Assembly (NCBI GenBank): GCA_001599975.1
Contig: BCIO01000002.1
Coordinates: forward strand, 372,001 to 436,000
Reading direction: 5' to 3'
Source: Cystobasidiopsis lactophilus
Lineage: Eukaryota; Basidiomycota; Agaricostilbomycetes; Agaricostilbales; Chionosphaeraceae
Length of the DNA stretch: 64,000 nt
Shown: in pieces, positions 10,385-21,045 of the stretch
How positions within the stretch are numbered: position 1 is the first letter of the stretch
Layout: each line of letters begins with the position of its first letter
Program-made: the position numbers and the translations under genes
Notes under the pieces: model-generated
Told to the model about the DNA's origin: nothing
What the model saw: only the letters and a program-made list of their open reading frames with translations
The model's database searches: none

Positions 10385-12825
10385 CTAATGCCGCCTCCAT
10401 TTACGATTTCTAAATGTTTTCTGAGTCAAGCAAATGCCACAGTCTAGCGAGAGCGAGAACTCACCGAGCGCTGTAAATGAAGATGGATAGCTGCATCGCA
10501 GCCAACAGGAAGCTCCACCCTGCTCATGACAATCAGCGAAGGCTTTGGTGAGGGATCTAACCGACCCACCCGAATATAGCCACCCGTTCCCCACTCCGTC
10601 GATAATCGGACCGGCGATGAAGGCAGCAACACAGCCCAGTATACCTCTCAAAGCAGAATTGCACGCCACTGCAGATGATGATCGCCCAGGATTCTTGTCA
10701 ACTGGTGCCACGAAGGCTTTAGCATACCGATGAGACGTGAAATGCACCACATACCAATGTACGCGAGAGTGGAGGAATATATCTGAATGACAGCTGAGTC
10801 GGCGGACTCGAACTGACGAAGGGTTACTCACCCAAATCGAACTGAAGCCGACGACGAAGAGCGCAATGCACACCCAGTAGATTGGTACAGTATACTGAAT
10901 AAGCCAGCCGCTGGAGTGGCAAAATCAGCAGGCTGCAAACAGAGGTCGTCAGCGAAGAATCTCCGTACTACGCCAACAAGGAGCACGGCAGAAAGGGCGC
11001 TATGAGCTTGGTGCTCTCAATGCGCATCTTGATGAACAGATCAGAGCAACTCTCTGGCAGGCTCAAAGAATGGCTCTCACTTCTGGCTCTGACTGGCCAC
11101 CGTTCTGCTCCTTCAACCGCACCAATATTCGATCCGAGAATTTGCCTCCAGCTACCGAGCCGAAGATGGAGCCGACACCCAACGTGAGAAGGACAAGTCC
11201 GACCTAGGCGCCTATCAGTATCTAACGGGTCAAGGCAGAAGGAGAGCGCGGCACACTTTCAGAGCGTCGTAGTTGTACGGTGGCAGCGCGAAGGACTGGG
11301 CCGCTGAATATGATAGCGAATATTGAAAGGCGAACAGGAGCCCAGAGTAAAACAAAGTTATGCTGTTCATCGGTTGACGCATCACCGCGCCGACAGCGGA
11401 AAGTGGATTCACGTCGCGAAGACTGATCTTGACCGCTTGGGCCGGTGCGTCGATCGCTGGAGCAAGGCTTGGGACTCTTGGTGCTGTGGAAGGAGGCAGC
11501 GTCAATCGATCTGTGGAGGCGTCTGGAGTTGGAGCGGCCGGTGTATAGCCACGTCGCTCCGCATGTTCTTTCGCTCGCTTGGCTGCCGTCAGCCATGCTC
11601 GACTTCGTTGTGGCCGAAAGGTGTCCGGCAGAAAGACGAAGAATAGCAGACAGATACAGCCATAAGCCAGCAAGAAATAAAAAGTTGCCTGACATTGCGC
11701 GTCACAATCGCTTCGTAGCAGGAACGTAAATCGGGCTTACCCTCCAGTCACTGACACTATCTTGTCAGCGTATTTTACTTTTGGAGGCAGTTGAAGCGTA
11801 CCTAATCTTGGTCAAGGCGCCGCCCAAAAGTGTGCCCAGCGTAGGTCCCAACAGCGGAGCAATCTAATCCGGGCAGCTTTAGAGCAAATCTCTATTGAGA
11901 GCAAAAGACATACATAGTAAATACCGAGCTTCTCTCCACGCTCGTGCGAGTCGAAAATGTCACTGAGCGCCCAGGACATTTGATCAATTCCTTAGTGGGT
12001 TGGCGCAATGACACTCACGCCAGCGTTCCTGCACCTATCGCTAACACCGCGCTTCCTCCGCATGCTTGGGCGACGCGCATCACAAAGAACACTGGCCCAT
12101 TAGTAGCCTGAAGCATGGTCAGTTTCACAAAAGTCATTTAGCCCCAGGGGTCGGCTTACTCTAGAAGCCACAGCCGTGCTAACGACATAAACTAGCATAG
12201 AAATGATGTAGACCAGCTTGCGCCCTCGGATCTCTGTGATCGCGCTCCACTGTTGGGCGTGCCTCAGCCCAACTGCGAGTGTGCGCGGAGAAGGCTCGCT
12301 TACGATGATAGGGACAACGCCTTGAAACAGAATAAAGATGGCTACAACAACTGTTATAAACTGCTGGCTGACGCCTAGCGTCTGCTTGACAGACTGCAAG
12401 GCCGGGAAGCTGGCAGCACAGCACCTCACTGCTCAGCAAACGGAGCTATTCACGGCTTACGACACATACAAAATGTTTGCTGTAATAGCTCCACACATGG
12501 CGGCAAATGCAATGATGAATAGCACAAAATCTGGCAAACGATCAGTCCATCTTTGGCCATCGATGCGAGAATACTCACGCTTTTTTGGACGGGACCAGAG
12601 CCTCGGATCACTGTCGATATGTCAATATTGAACTTTCCGAAGCAAACATGAGTCGTACTTGTCAACAAGGGCATGCTCGACATCGACCGGTGGCTCAAGG
12701 GCGCCAGGATCAACATGCCGAATGGACCCTCCCTCCGACGGGTTCCTCGCGATCTTTGGGCCAGCGCTGTAAGTTTCAGGTGGATAGGTTGGCCCGTCGG
12801 AGCTCTCAGGAGGGGCGCTCGACAT
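10385..12825 (-). CDS. Major facilitator superfamily transporter, DHA1-like
   Basis: A drug:H+ antiporter-type MFS permease, expected in the plasma or vacuolar membrane. The ATG at 12825 starts MSSAPPESSDGPTYPPETYS, a hydrophilic N-terminal tail of about 65 residues. Membrane segments follow in several short exons: DFVLFIIAFAAMCGAI, QQFITVVVAIFILFQGVVP, then the conserved loop 2/3 motif WSAITEIRGRKLVYIIS typical of DHA1 permeases. After the sixth helix comes LLFFVFLPDTFRP (the usual LPET(F/L)R-type motif) and a long central loop rich in Pro and Ala. The second half has ITLFYSGLLFAFQYSLSY and GCVAAFIAGPIIDGVGNGW. The last exons give WSFLLAAMQLSIFIYSA and a basic tail RNRKWRRH. An upstream in-frame ATG at 12861 would add 12 residues. 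The substrate cannot be told from sequence. Confidence 0.72.
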
Positions 12826-13289
12826 GGCCGTCCCAAACAATGACTCCAAATTGCATTTCAATGCGCGCCCGGCACGATGCCGAAGAGCCGATCATGTGGT
12901 CAGGCGGAGAACTGGATTGCCCTGCATGCAAGCCTGGTGCTGGAGTTGCAGGATCAATGGCTACAGCAGCTGTAGCGCTGTTCTCACGAACAATGACCGC
13001 GGGCGCCAACCGTCAAAACACCACTTGAGTTTCACTGATGAGCTCGCACTGGCAGGCAGCCAAATCTTCAAAAAAAGATTGTGACGACTGTGCCAGCAGA
13101 GGTACTTGAAACTGCGAAGTCAAGCTGGGAATTGAGCGCAAGTGCTGCCGCGCTCGTCAGCATTTCACAGCTCATAGAGCCGAAAGTGTTGGATAAACTT
13201 ACACCACAACGATGCATAAGGCGCGACCTTTGTCTCTTCTCGACCTCGTCGGCGAGTAGGAAGGTGTCAGTGGGTGAATGTTAGGTGTG
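12826..13289. other. Spacer, no supported gene
   Basis: About 0.46 kb between the transporter start and the end of the next - strand gene. Only short frames without domain content. It presumably contains the transporter promoter and the terminator of the acidic-protein gene. Confidence 0.4.
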
Positions 13290-14162
13290 GCCACGGAGCA
13301 AAGGCTGTCACGTCGCGACCGCCGAAAGCAAGCAGAGGAGATCTTGTCAATCTACTCTTATCGGCCATTGTTCGTCTGCGCAATAATCAGTTACATCGCG
13401 TTCATCAATCCAGAAGGAAGAGGTACTCACGGAGCCAAGGCCACGATTGGGTGGCAAAATGGTCTCGAGTCTAGCACGAGCAGCATCGATCGCTCTGTGA
13501 TGATGGTGACCGCTTAAAACATAGTATCTATACTGTCAATTGAACACTCACGCAGGAGGAAGTCGGGCGGGTGAGACGTCAGATGCCACAGAGAGCACTT
13601 TGAGCCAGTCCACGATCTCCCCCGGGTAATGGCGCTTCGGGATCTCTCTCAATATCTCTTCCAGGACAGCCTGCATATTCTTGACATCCTCCTCTCCGTC
13701 TGATGAGTCGTCATCGTCCTCTTCCGCTTGTGGACCTCGTGCCGACAACGCTTCCAGCTCTTCGGCCAACGTGAACTCTGGCGGGCATAGTTCCAGTTTT
13801 GATGACATTGGTGCAAGATCGAGTCGATCAAGAGATTGGCGTGCATCTTCAGGCAGGGCAGAGAGGTCAGAGGCCTTGGCCCAGAGCACAAAAAGCAAGA
13901 TGGAGGCCAAATCTCGTTCCTGAGAGTGCATCAAGGCCCGGCATTCGCGCACGTAGTCTTGTACATCCTGTCGAGTGAGGTCGTCTCGAGGAAAGTCGCC
14001 GTCGGACTCGTCAGAAGGCAGGCCGGGCGTTTCGTCTGGCAGTGCGGTGGCAGCAGTCGAGGGTCCTTCTGAGCTCAACGGTGTAGCCTGGCCCCGGATT
14101 GTGCGCGCACCAGATCTTGTGCGCTTAGGCAAAGGTCGCTGGCGTCGTTGGGGAGCCGACAT
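13290..14162 (-). CDS. Unknown protein with basic N-terminus and acidic middle
   Basis: Not recognised. The ATG chosen at 14162 gives MSAPQRRQRPLPKRTRSGAR, a strongly basic start. A Ser/Thr/Pro-rich stretch follows, then a helical region (DVQDYVRECRALMHSQ, DLASILLFVLWAKASDL) and an acidic run EEDDDDSSDGEEDVKN. Next come EEILREIPKRHYPGEIVDWL and, across an intron (GCGTGAGT at about 13550-13545), AAIDAARARLETILPPNRG in the next exon. The last exon is uncertain, so the 3' end is approximate. An ATG at 14252 would also be in frame but would overlap the coding start of the divergent gene at 14237. The basic/acidic layout suggests a nuclear protein; that is inference only. Confidence 0.5.
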
Positions 14163-14236
14163 GATTGCAAAGTTGGCCGCAGCGGAGGAAGGGACGTCTG
14201 CCCGGCGACGGCCAGCTCGTCTGCAAGAATGGAGTG
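14163..14236. promoter_or_regulatory. 74-bp gap between head-to-head start codons
   Basis: The chosen start codons of the acidic-protein gene (14162, -) and of the WDR59/Mtc5 gene (14237, +) are only 74 bp apart. If both starts are right, the two genes must share a bidirectional promoter and their transcripts probably overlap at the 5' ends. No TATA box is evident in the gap. Confidence 0.4.
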
Positions 14237-17200
14237 ATGGAGGCTTCAGCATCGGACACGTTCTTCGACAGACTGTCCATCAAGGTGGACGAGCCTATCG
14301 GCTCGCTCTCCATGTCCCCGCGCAATCGCGACATCTGCTTGGGCGCTCGCAAAGGGCTCTACATTGTGGACCTCGCCAATGTCTACGAATCGCCGCTCTT
14401 TCTGCCTCATTTGAGCGCTTTTGAGGTGGCAGACGTTCAATGGTCGCCGCACCCGTCGAGAGCGCAGTGGATTTCGAGCGCTTCTGGCCAGAAGGCGCTC
14501 ATCTGGAATCTCGACCTGGCCAAAGGCAATGTGCGGTCGCCCATTCAGCACACCTTGACGGGCCATACCAGGTCAATCACCGACATCAACTTTGCTGTCT
14601 TCGACCTCGACTCAATCGCCACATGCTCTTTGGACGGCCAAATTTTGACCTGGGACTTGCGGCAGCACGGGCGCCGGCCGTCAAGCTGCTTCATCTCCTG
14701 CCACATTGCCGCGACCCAGGTCAAATACAGCCGACAAGTCTCCCATCTTATCGCTTCCGCCCATGACAACTTCGTGAATGTCTGGGACCAGCGCAAGCCA
14801 GCCAAGCCCATCTTGACGGTCATCGCCCATCAGCAGCGCTGTTACGGCTTGGACTTCGATAGACGCTCACCGGACAAGTTTGTGACCTGTTCACTGGATC
14901 GTGGGTCTCTTGTCGCCAATGGTGTTTGTTTTCGGCTGACCTATCTTCACATTTTTTTCAGGGACGATCAAGGTCGGTCGGAAACTCCAATGCGATGCAG
15001 CGCTGATTTTCGAGTCCAGTACTGGTCGATGGACGCGCCGGAGCAGCCATTAAAGACGATTGAGACGTCAGCCCCGGTGTGGAGGGCTCGCAACCTGCCC
15101 TTTGGCAAAGGCGTGTTGGCTCTGCCGCAACGATCAGAAACAGCGCTCTCGATCTACAATGCGCAAGGGGAAAAAGTGGAGACTTTTGAAGGACACAGCG
15201 ATGTCCCCAAGGAGTTTGTATGGCGGACCAGAGGCGGCGCGGACGACAACCACGACGACCGGCAATTCCAATTGATTTCTTGGGGGAGAGACCGAATGCT
15301 TCGGACCTTTCCAGTCAGTGCGGAGACCATGCGCAAGGTTGGCCACGTTGCAGGAGCGCCGATTGAAGTGCGGATCACCAGACGCAACTACGAGTCGGTG
15401 TCTTTCCGGACCGACGTTGTGCTTGAAGAGGGAACTTCGGCTTCGCCCACCTCGCCCATTACACGAAGCATGACTTCAAACCTCTCTACCAAGCGGAAGC
15501 AGCGGCAAGGGATGTCGTCCAGCTGGAAGAGGTCCGGCGAATCGCTGTCTGGCACTTCACCCATTTCCGACCCGGTGGGCTACCTGTCCTCGGCGTCAGA
15601 AAAGTCTCGACCAGCGTCTTGGAACAAAGGCATTTCAGTGCCGGGCCCTGCGTTCATGACACGCATGCGAACTCAGCCGGGCAAGAGTCAAAAGGCGATG
15701 GCTTGGATGGAGGGAGTCAACGCGCAGCCGGTGAAGCCCTTGGTCTCGCCTACAGCAGAATCGACTCGGAATGCCACCGTGCCCCTCCAGCATAGGCTCC
15801 GCGACGAGTTTACCAGTGTCAATAAGACCTTCAGCGGGCGCGTGCTGTTTGAGAAGGTGAGCTTCCTCGCTCTTGCTTACTCCGTGCAGCCAAGCTGACA
15901 GATTTCAGACTAATCCCGCGGCTGGCACATGCAGCCTGAGCTGCTTTGGCCCACACGGGATCGACGGCTCGCAGTGCTTTTTGAAGGTGCATCTCTCCTT
16001 CCCACAAGAATACCCCAACGAGGCGCCTTCGCTCGCTGTCGAAAAGAATGTCGAGTTGGTCCCCAAACAGCGGGCGTTTCTGCTTACCGGGCTCCGCAAC
16101 CTCCTCTCGGCACATGCGGAAAAGGCCATGCCGTCGCTCGAATCCTTCACCCGCTTCCTGCTGGGCGATCTCTTCGACGCGGACGATGTTTCCAACTCCT
16201 CTTCAGACGGCGAGGACGACCTTTCACGGCCATCGCGCATCAATGTGCCCTTGCCTCGCCGAAGCGGCGCTACTTTTGGTCCACACGGCGAGCTGGTCTG
16301 CTTTCTACCATACCACGTCTCCACCACAGGCTTCTCTGCCTCTAGAATGGCTATTCGCACGTCCAACTCACCAGAGCGGCGGCGCCGGCCACTGCTGTTC
16401 GACTCCTTTGGGGCCATCATGACGGCAGACGACCGGGAAAAGCTGTCGTCGGACGAATACGAATCAGACGAAATGCTTCGCTTGCCCCGTCTGGTCGCCA
16501 TGACCAAGGTACTGCTCTCTTACCGCTTTGGCCTCTGCTTTGGTCTCTAACATTTTCGGGCAGGCCAACTCTAATGCCGCAATCGCATCGGCTCGCCAAC
16601 TTGATTTTGCCTCTCGACCCACTAAGCACAACACTTTTGTGCACATCTGTCGCCAGCCTGAGATGGGAGTTGAGAAGGCCCTCTCTCACGTGTCGCTCAC
16701 GCAAAGACCTGTTGACGTTGTCGACCGCTTCCTGGCCTTGCCCAACGATCCCTCGGTTCAGCTCAAGCTCTGGGACGTAATGAAAGTTCTCATGTCCCAC
16801 AAAGATGGCTTCTCGTCGCCTTTTGCTCAAGTCTTGCTGTCCAAGATGTAAGGCTTTCGTCTTGCCCTTTTCGGGTCGCCGGTTGACTCTGTCCACAGCC
16901 TGTCGCTCTTATTGCAGCAAAGAGAGCTTGTGCCTTTGGCACTAACTCTGTGCCTGATGCAATCTTTTGTTACAGGAACGCCTTCACTGTACGTTTTGTG
17001 CCTTCGGCCAGCATGTCCCGCTCACCCCAGAGCACAGAACCCGACTCCCAACTGAGCCCACGGCTAAGCCAAAGGGTACCAAGCGACCAACTCCTTCCAA
17101 TGGCATGAAGCTCGCCCTTCCGCCCTCTGTGCGATTCGACCCTGGCTACAAAGTGAACCGGCCAAAGAAGCAATTCATCAAGGTCGCAATGGCGCCGGAG

Positions 17201-17692
17201 GAGCGGTTTCATCTTCGTTCAATCGAGTTCGGCGGGGACATCGCCTGCATTCAGCTCGCTTTTGCAGACTTGTGCGCCCGGTGGCAGCTCTGGGAGCTGC
17301 GGGCTGAGGTGCTAGGGATGGTTGAGAGCAGTTCGCCCGTGCTTCCGAACCTACTCCAAGGTCTCTCCGGCATCCAAACCTATTCTCTCAGTAAGGCCTC
17401 TTCCGTTCTATGTGACCTCTGCCTGACCTTCTGGTTCCCCAGGTCTAGAGCTCTCGTGCCCTTCGTGCCACGGCCTGTCCGCCTCGACCTGCGCCTTCCA
17501 CACCATCCGTTGCGCCCTCTGCCACGGCCTCACCAAAGGCCTCATGCAGGTCTGCACTTTGTGCTTGCACGGCGGGCACAAGGACTGCATGGAGGAGTGG
17601 TTCTCCACCGAGAGTCGGTGCGCGACGGGCAACTGCTCCTGCCTGTGCGAAGCCGACGCGGGCCTCTCGGGCCACTTTCATGTCTCTCGCTA
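14237..17692 (+). CDS. MTC5: SEA/GATOR2 complex subunit Mtc5/WDR59
   Basis: Subunit of the SEA (GATOR2) complex that regulates TORC1 at the vacuole. The ATG at 14237 starts MEASASDTFFDRLSIKVDEP. N-terminal WD40 repeats follow, with DVQWSPHPSRAQWISSASG, TGHTRSITDINFAVFDLDS, LDGQILTWDLR, HDNFVNVWDQRKPAKP and, across introns near 14900-15020, TIKYWSMDAPEQPLKTIE. After a Ser/Thr-rich linker an RWD domain follows (SLSCFGPHGIDGSQCFLKV, HLSFPQEYPNEAPSLAVEK). Further C-terminal exons carry a helical region and a RING-like zinc domain with repeated Cys/His (ELSCPSCHGLS, TIRCALCHG, VCTLCLHGGHKDC, CATGNCSCLC), ending HFHVSR. WD40, RWD and a C-terminal RING in this order is the WDR59/Mtc5 architecture. 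At least five short introns. Confidence 0.85.
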
Positions 17693-17929
17693 GGCTCCCA
17701 CTTGTAACAATGTATAGAAAGCGAAGGGGAGAAATGCAAAAGTGTATTAAAAACAACAAGGCGCGGCGTGATGTAAGGTAAACAAGCAAAGAAGCTACGA
17801 AGAGGGGGGAGATGCCATGTGCTTAAAAAAGAATTGGTATAAAGGAGTGAGTGTCGTAAAAAAGGAGTGAAAGTCGTTTATAAGAAGTCTGGAGGAAGAA
17901 TAAATGCTACAAGGGTTGGAAAAAGGTTT

Positions 17930-20495
17930 CTATTGGAGGGTGGCGGACTCTTGCCGGCGAGCCACCAAGTTTCTGTGTGAAGGAGGCCGTCAGTCTCAAC
18001 GCTGGATGAGGAAAGTGAGAGGGCAACGCACTTTAGGACTTCGCAGCAGTACTCGAGCTTGATGAGCAAGAAGTGGCACATCTCCATCTTGCGCGCCGGC
18101 CGCGCGTCCAAGCTGTGGGCGTTGGGCGGGACGGCGATGATGGTCTTTCCCGTCGGGGACGTCTTGAGCAGGCCAAGCTTGAGCCCCTCGCGGATGATGG
18201 TGGTCAGCGCGTAGCTCTTGAGCTTGTAGTCCTTGTCAATCAGGGTGACGACGGTGGCGTGCTGGGTCAGGAGGATCTTATTGTGGTCGAAAAAGTTGAA
18301 CTGTTCGACACCACGCCCAGTTTCAGTCTCAGATATGTAACGAAGAAGAGGGCGGTGGACGAACCTGGAGGACGTCGTTGGAGAGCTTGAAGACGATGGC
18401 GCTCTTCATGCGGTAGTATTTCACCAAGAAGTCGAGGTTGTTGGTCCGCTTGAGGTCAACAAACGTCCAGTCGACCTGGCGCTCCAGCGTCTTGGCCATG
18501 TAGTCGTGGAAGAAGTTGAGCAGGTAGACCTTCGACTTGAGGTCCTGCCCGTCCATCGGCTCGGCGATCGAGTAGTTGCGGCGCGAGTGGGTGGTGGACG
18601 TGGTGGCGGAGCGCTGGGTCGTGATGTAGTCGAACCGCGTCTTGTCCGGCGAGAGCACCATGGTGGTCGAGTCGTTGAAGTACACGCCCGCCGAGCCGTC
18701 CGTCAGCTGGTAGGCCGTCCCGTACTTGTGCGTGTAGTCGATCCAAGAGGTGATGAACACTTTCGGCTTGTCCACCGCGTCCGGCACTGCGCGTCGTCCA
18801 TTTTCCCTTTAGACTTGAATCGTCAAAAGTGGGAGGGCGAACGCACCTGGTAGCGCTTCCCAAGCAGCGGGCGTCCGCACGCTCAACGCTTGCTCCAGTA
18901 CGATCCAGCACGACTCGTATAGCTCTCTAGAGGAAGTGGTGGAGAAGGCGGCAACGGAAGGGTGGGAGCCCAGGGCGGATTTCGTCCTCGGCCTGGAGGT
19001 GGCCGCAAAGTCGACTTTGGGCGGGGTGGTCGTGCCGTTGGAGATATCGGCCATGGCCGTCCTCGGTTGCGCCAGGTCGCGGTCGGATTTGGAGGCGGGG
19101 AGCATGTTCATTTTGGACGAGGTGCGGGTGAGAGTGCCAGCCGAGTGGGCGGGGGAGACGCAGAGCGGCTTGCGCGCCGAGGAGAGGAGCTCGGAGATGG
19201 GCGAGTCGGGCGCCAGGGCAGAGCGCACTTCGGACTCTTGCGCTTTCGCCACCTGCCGGGCGGCGGCCGCTGGCACCTCGGTCACTTCGGCGGGCTGCTC
19301 GAGCACCTCTTGGTCTTGGGACTCGAGGGCCTGGGTGACGGAGGCGGAGACGGCGCGGAAGTTGGCGGCGGACTGGGCGGCGGTCAGGGAGGAGAAGTCG
19401 GGCTCAAAGTGGCGGGCCGAGTCGGGGATGGCGTTGGGGAAGGGGTGGCGGGAGGAGAAGAAGGGGTGCTGGAGGATGTCGGTGAGGCCGGGGCGCTCGT
19501 TGGGGTCGGTGTTGAGGATGGAAGAGATCAAGGCGGTCGCCTCGTCTGAGATGGTCACGCCGGGCGGGAAGGCGTAGTCGTTGCCCCGGATCTTTTTGTA
19601 GATGGCCTTGACGTCCTTGGTTTGGAACGGCGGCTTGCCGATGAGGCAGGTGTAGAGGATGACGCCGATGGACCAGATGTCGACCTCGAAGGAGTGGCCG
19701 TTGTCGCGGTCGAAGAGGATCTCGGGCGCAATGTAGTTGGGCGTGCCGCAGATGGTCTTCTTGCGCTCGCCGGGGTAGCGGACCAAGGCGGCGAGGCCAA
19801 AGTCGCCGACTTTGAGGTTCATGTGGTGGTCGAGGAAGAGGTTGCCGAGCTTGAGGTCGCGGTGGATGACGGAGCGGGAGTGCATGTAGTGGCAGGCGGA
19901 AATGAGCTGGACGAGGTAGAAGCGGGCCTCTGGCTCCGAGTAGCGCTTCCTCCGCTTGAGCACATCCAGCATGGACTGTGTGTGTGCGTGTGGCCACAAG
20001 ATCAGCACTGACGTCCCAAAAAAAGTAGAACGACACAACAAAGAGACGCACCCCCGCGCCGCAGAGCTCCATGACCATGTAGACGTTCTCGAGGTCCTCG
20101 AAGCACTCCTCGAAGCGGACGATGTTCTCGTGGGCCATGGCCTGGTGGAGCTTGATCTCGGCGAAGAGCTTGCCCCGGTTCTTGACCGTCTTGAGCTGCT
20201 GCTTGGAGATGACCTTGAGCGCCTTGGACCGGCCGTTGACCTCCTCGACGGCGCTGTACACCCTGGCAAAGCCGCCCTCGCCCAGGAGCGGGCCGCGGTG
20301 GAGGAGGTGGTGCTTGTTGACGCCGCGGTCTCGCCTGACCAGCGCTGGCGGCTCGCCATATTGCTGGGTGAGCTTGCCGACCTTCTCCTCCTTCTGCTCT
20401 GGCTGTGGCTGCTGCTGCTGTGGCTGTTGCTGTGGCAGTGGCTTGAGCGGCTGCTGGCGGTGGCGGACCTTTGCGGCTTGGAAATGCTGGTCCAT
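17930..20495 (-). CDS. CDC5: Polo-like kinase (Cdc5/Plk1)
   Basis: Mitotic Ser/Thr kinase acting at spindle poles, kinetochores and the cytokinesis site. The ATG at 20495 gives MDQHFQAAKVRHRQQ and a Gln/Pro-rich tail (about residues 15-40). The kinase domain has GPLLGEGGFARVYSA (Gly loop), ALKVISKQQL (Lys), VIHRDLKLGNLFL (catalytic loop), VGDFGLAALV (DFG) and KTICGTPNYIAPEIL with the activating Thr. A linker rich in Ser, Ala and Glu leads to the polo boxes: KVFITSWIDYTHKYGTAYQL with GVYFNDSTTMVLSPDK, then LKSKVYLLNFFHDYM and the second box with TVVTLIDKDYKLKSYALTTI. The last exon ends ESATLQ at a TAG at 17930-17932. One intron lies inside the kinase domain (after ELCGAG, about 20050-19975). 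The full domain set is present. Head-to-head with the amidase gene. Confidence 0.93.
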
Positions 20496-21045
20496 GTTTA
20501 CTTTTCGGGGGCAGAGGCGGGTCCGCTGCCTTGCGCGCTGAGTCCAAGAGGTGCCTTGGCTGCTGAGCTTGTGTTTGAACGACGGGTGCTGCTGAGATGC
20601 TGGAGGCGAGTGAACAGGAGCAGAGCAAAAGCCAGCAAGGTTGAACATCGCTCGCTGTGAAAAGGGCGAAAAGAAAGTTTGAAAATTTCCCTTTTTTCTT
20701 TTCCCCAAATTTTCGTGCACTTCGGATGATGCTTGCCGATCCTCGCTCACTTGTCGCATTGCTGCAGCTCGTTTCACTACTACTCTGCGAGCCTGCTAGA
20801 CCAGTAGTAACATGCCACCCCGCTTGAAGTCGCCTATCGCCGCGTTTCCCGTGCCCAAATGAACCGACCGCGCGTGGCACTTTGCTGACCAGCTTGGCCT
20901 CGATAAGCGGCTGGATCAACCCTCGTTCCGCCGCAAGCTGTCTACAGAGGGTTTAGATTCGAACAGCCATCTAAGGACCGAGTCTTGCTGCTTTCCCCTT
21001 TGCCCGCGTTTCCCTCTTGAGCCGTCCAAAAGTGATTCACAAGCC
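20496..21045. promoter_or_regulatory. Divergent promoter region, Polo kinase / amidase
   Basis: A 550-bp interval between two start codons that point away from each other. It has an A/T-rich stretch near 20670-20715, unlike the GC-rich coding flanks. No further gene is seen. It must hold the start signals of both genes; individual elements could not be identified. Confidence 0.45.

Noticed and set aside
18936-20660. Two long + strand open frames (213 and 234 codons) antisense to the Polo kinase gene
   Set aside because: Gly/Val/Glu-rich frames caused by codon bias of the kinase gene on the other strand; no domains, no splice pattern.
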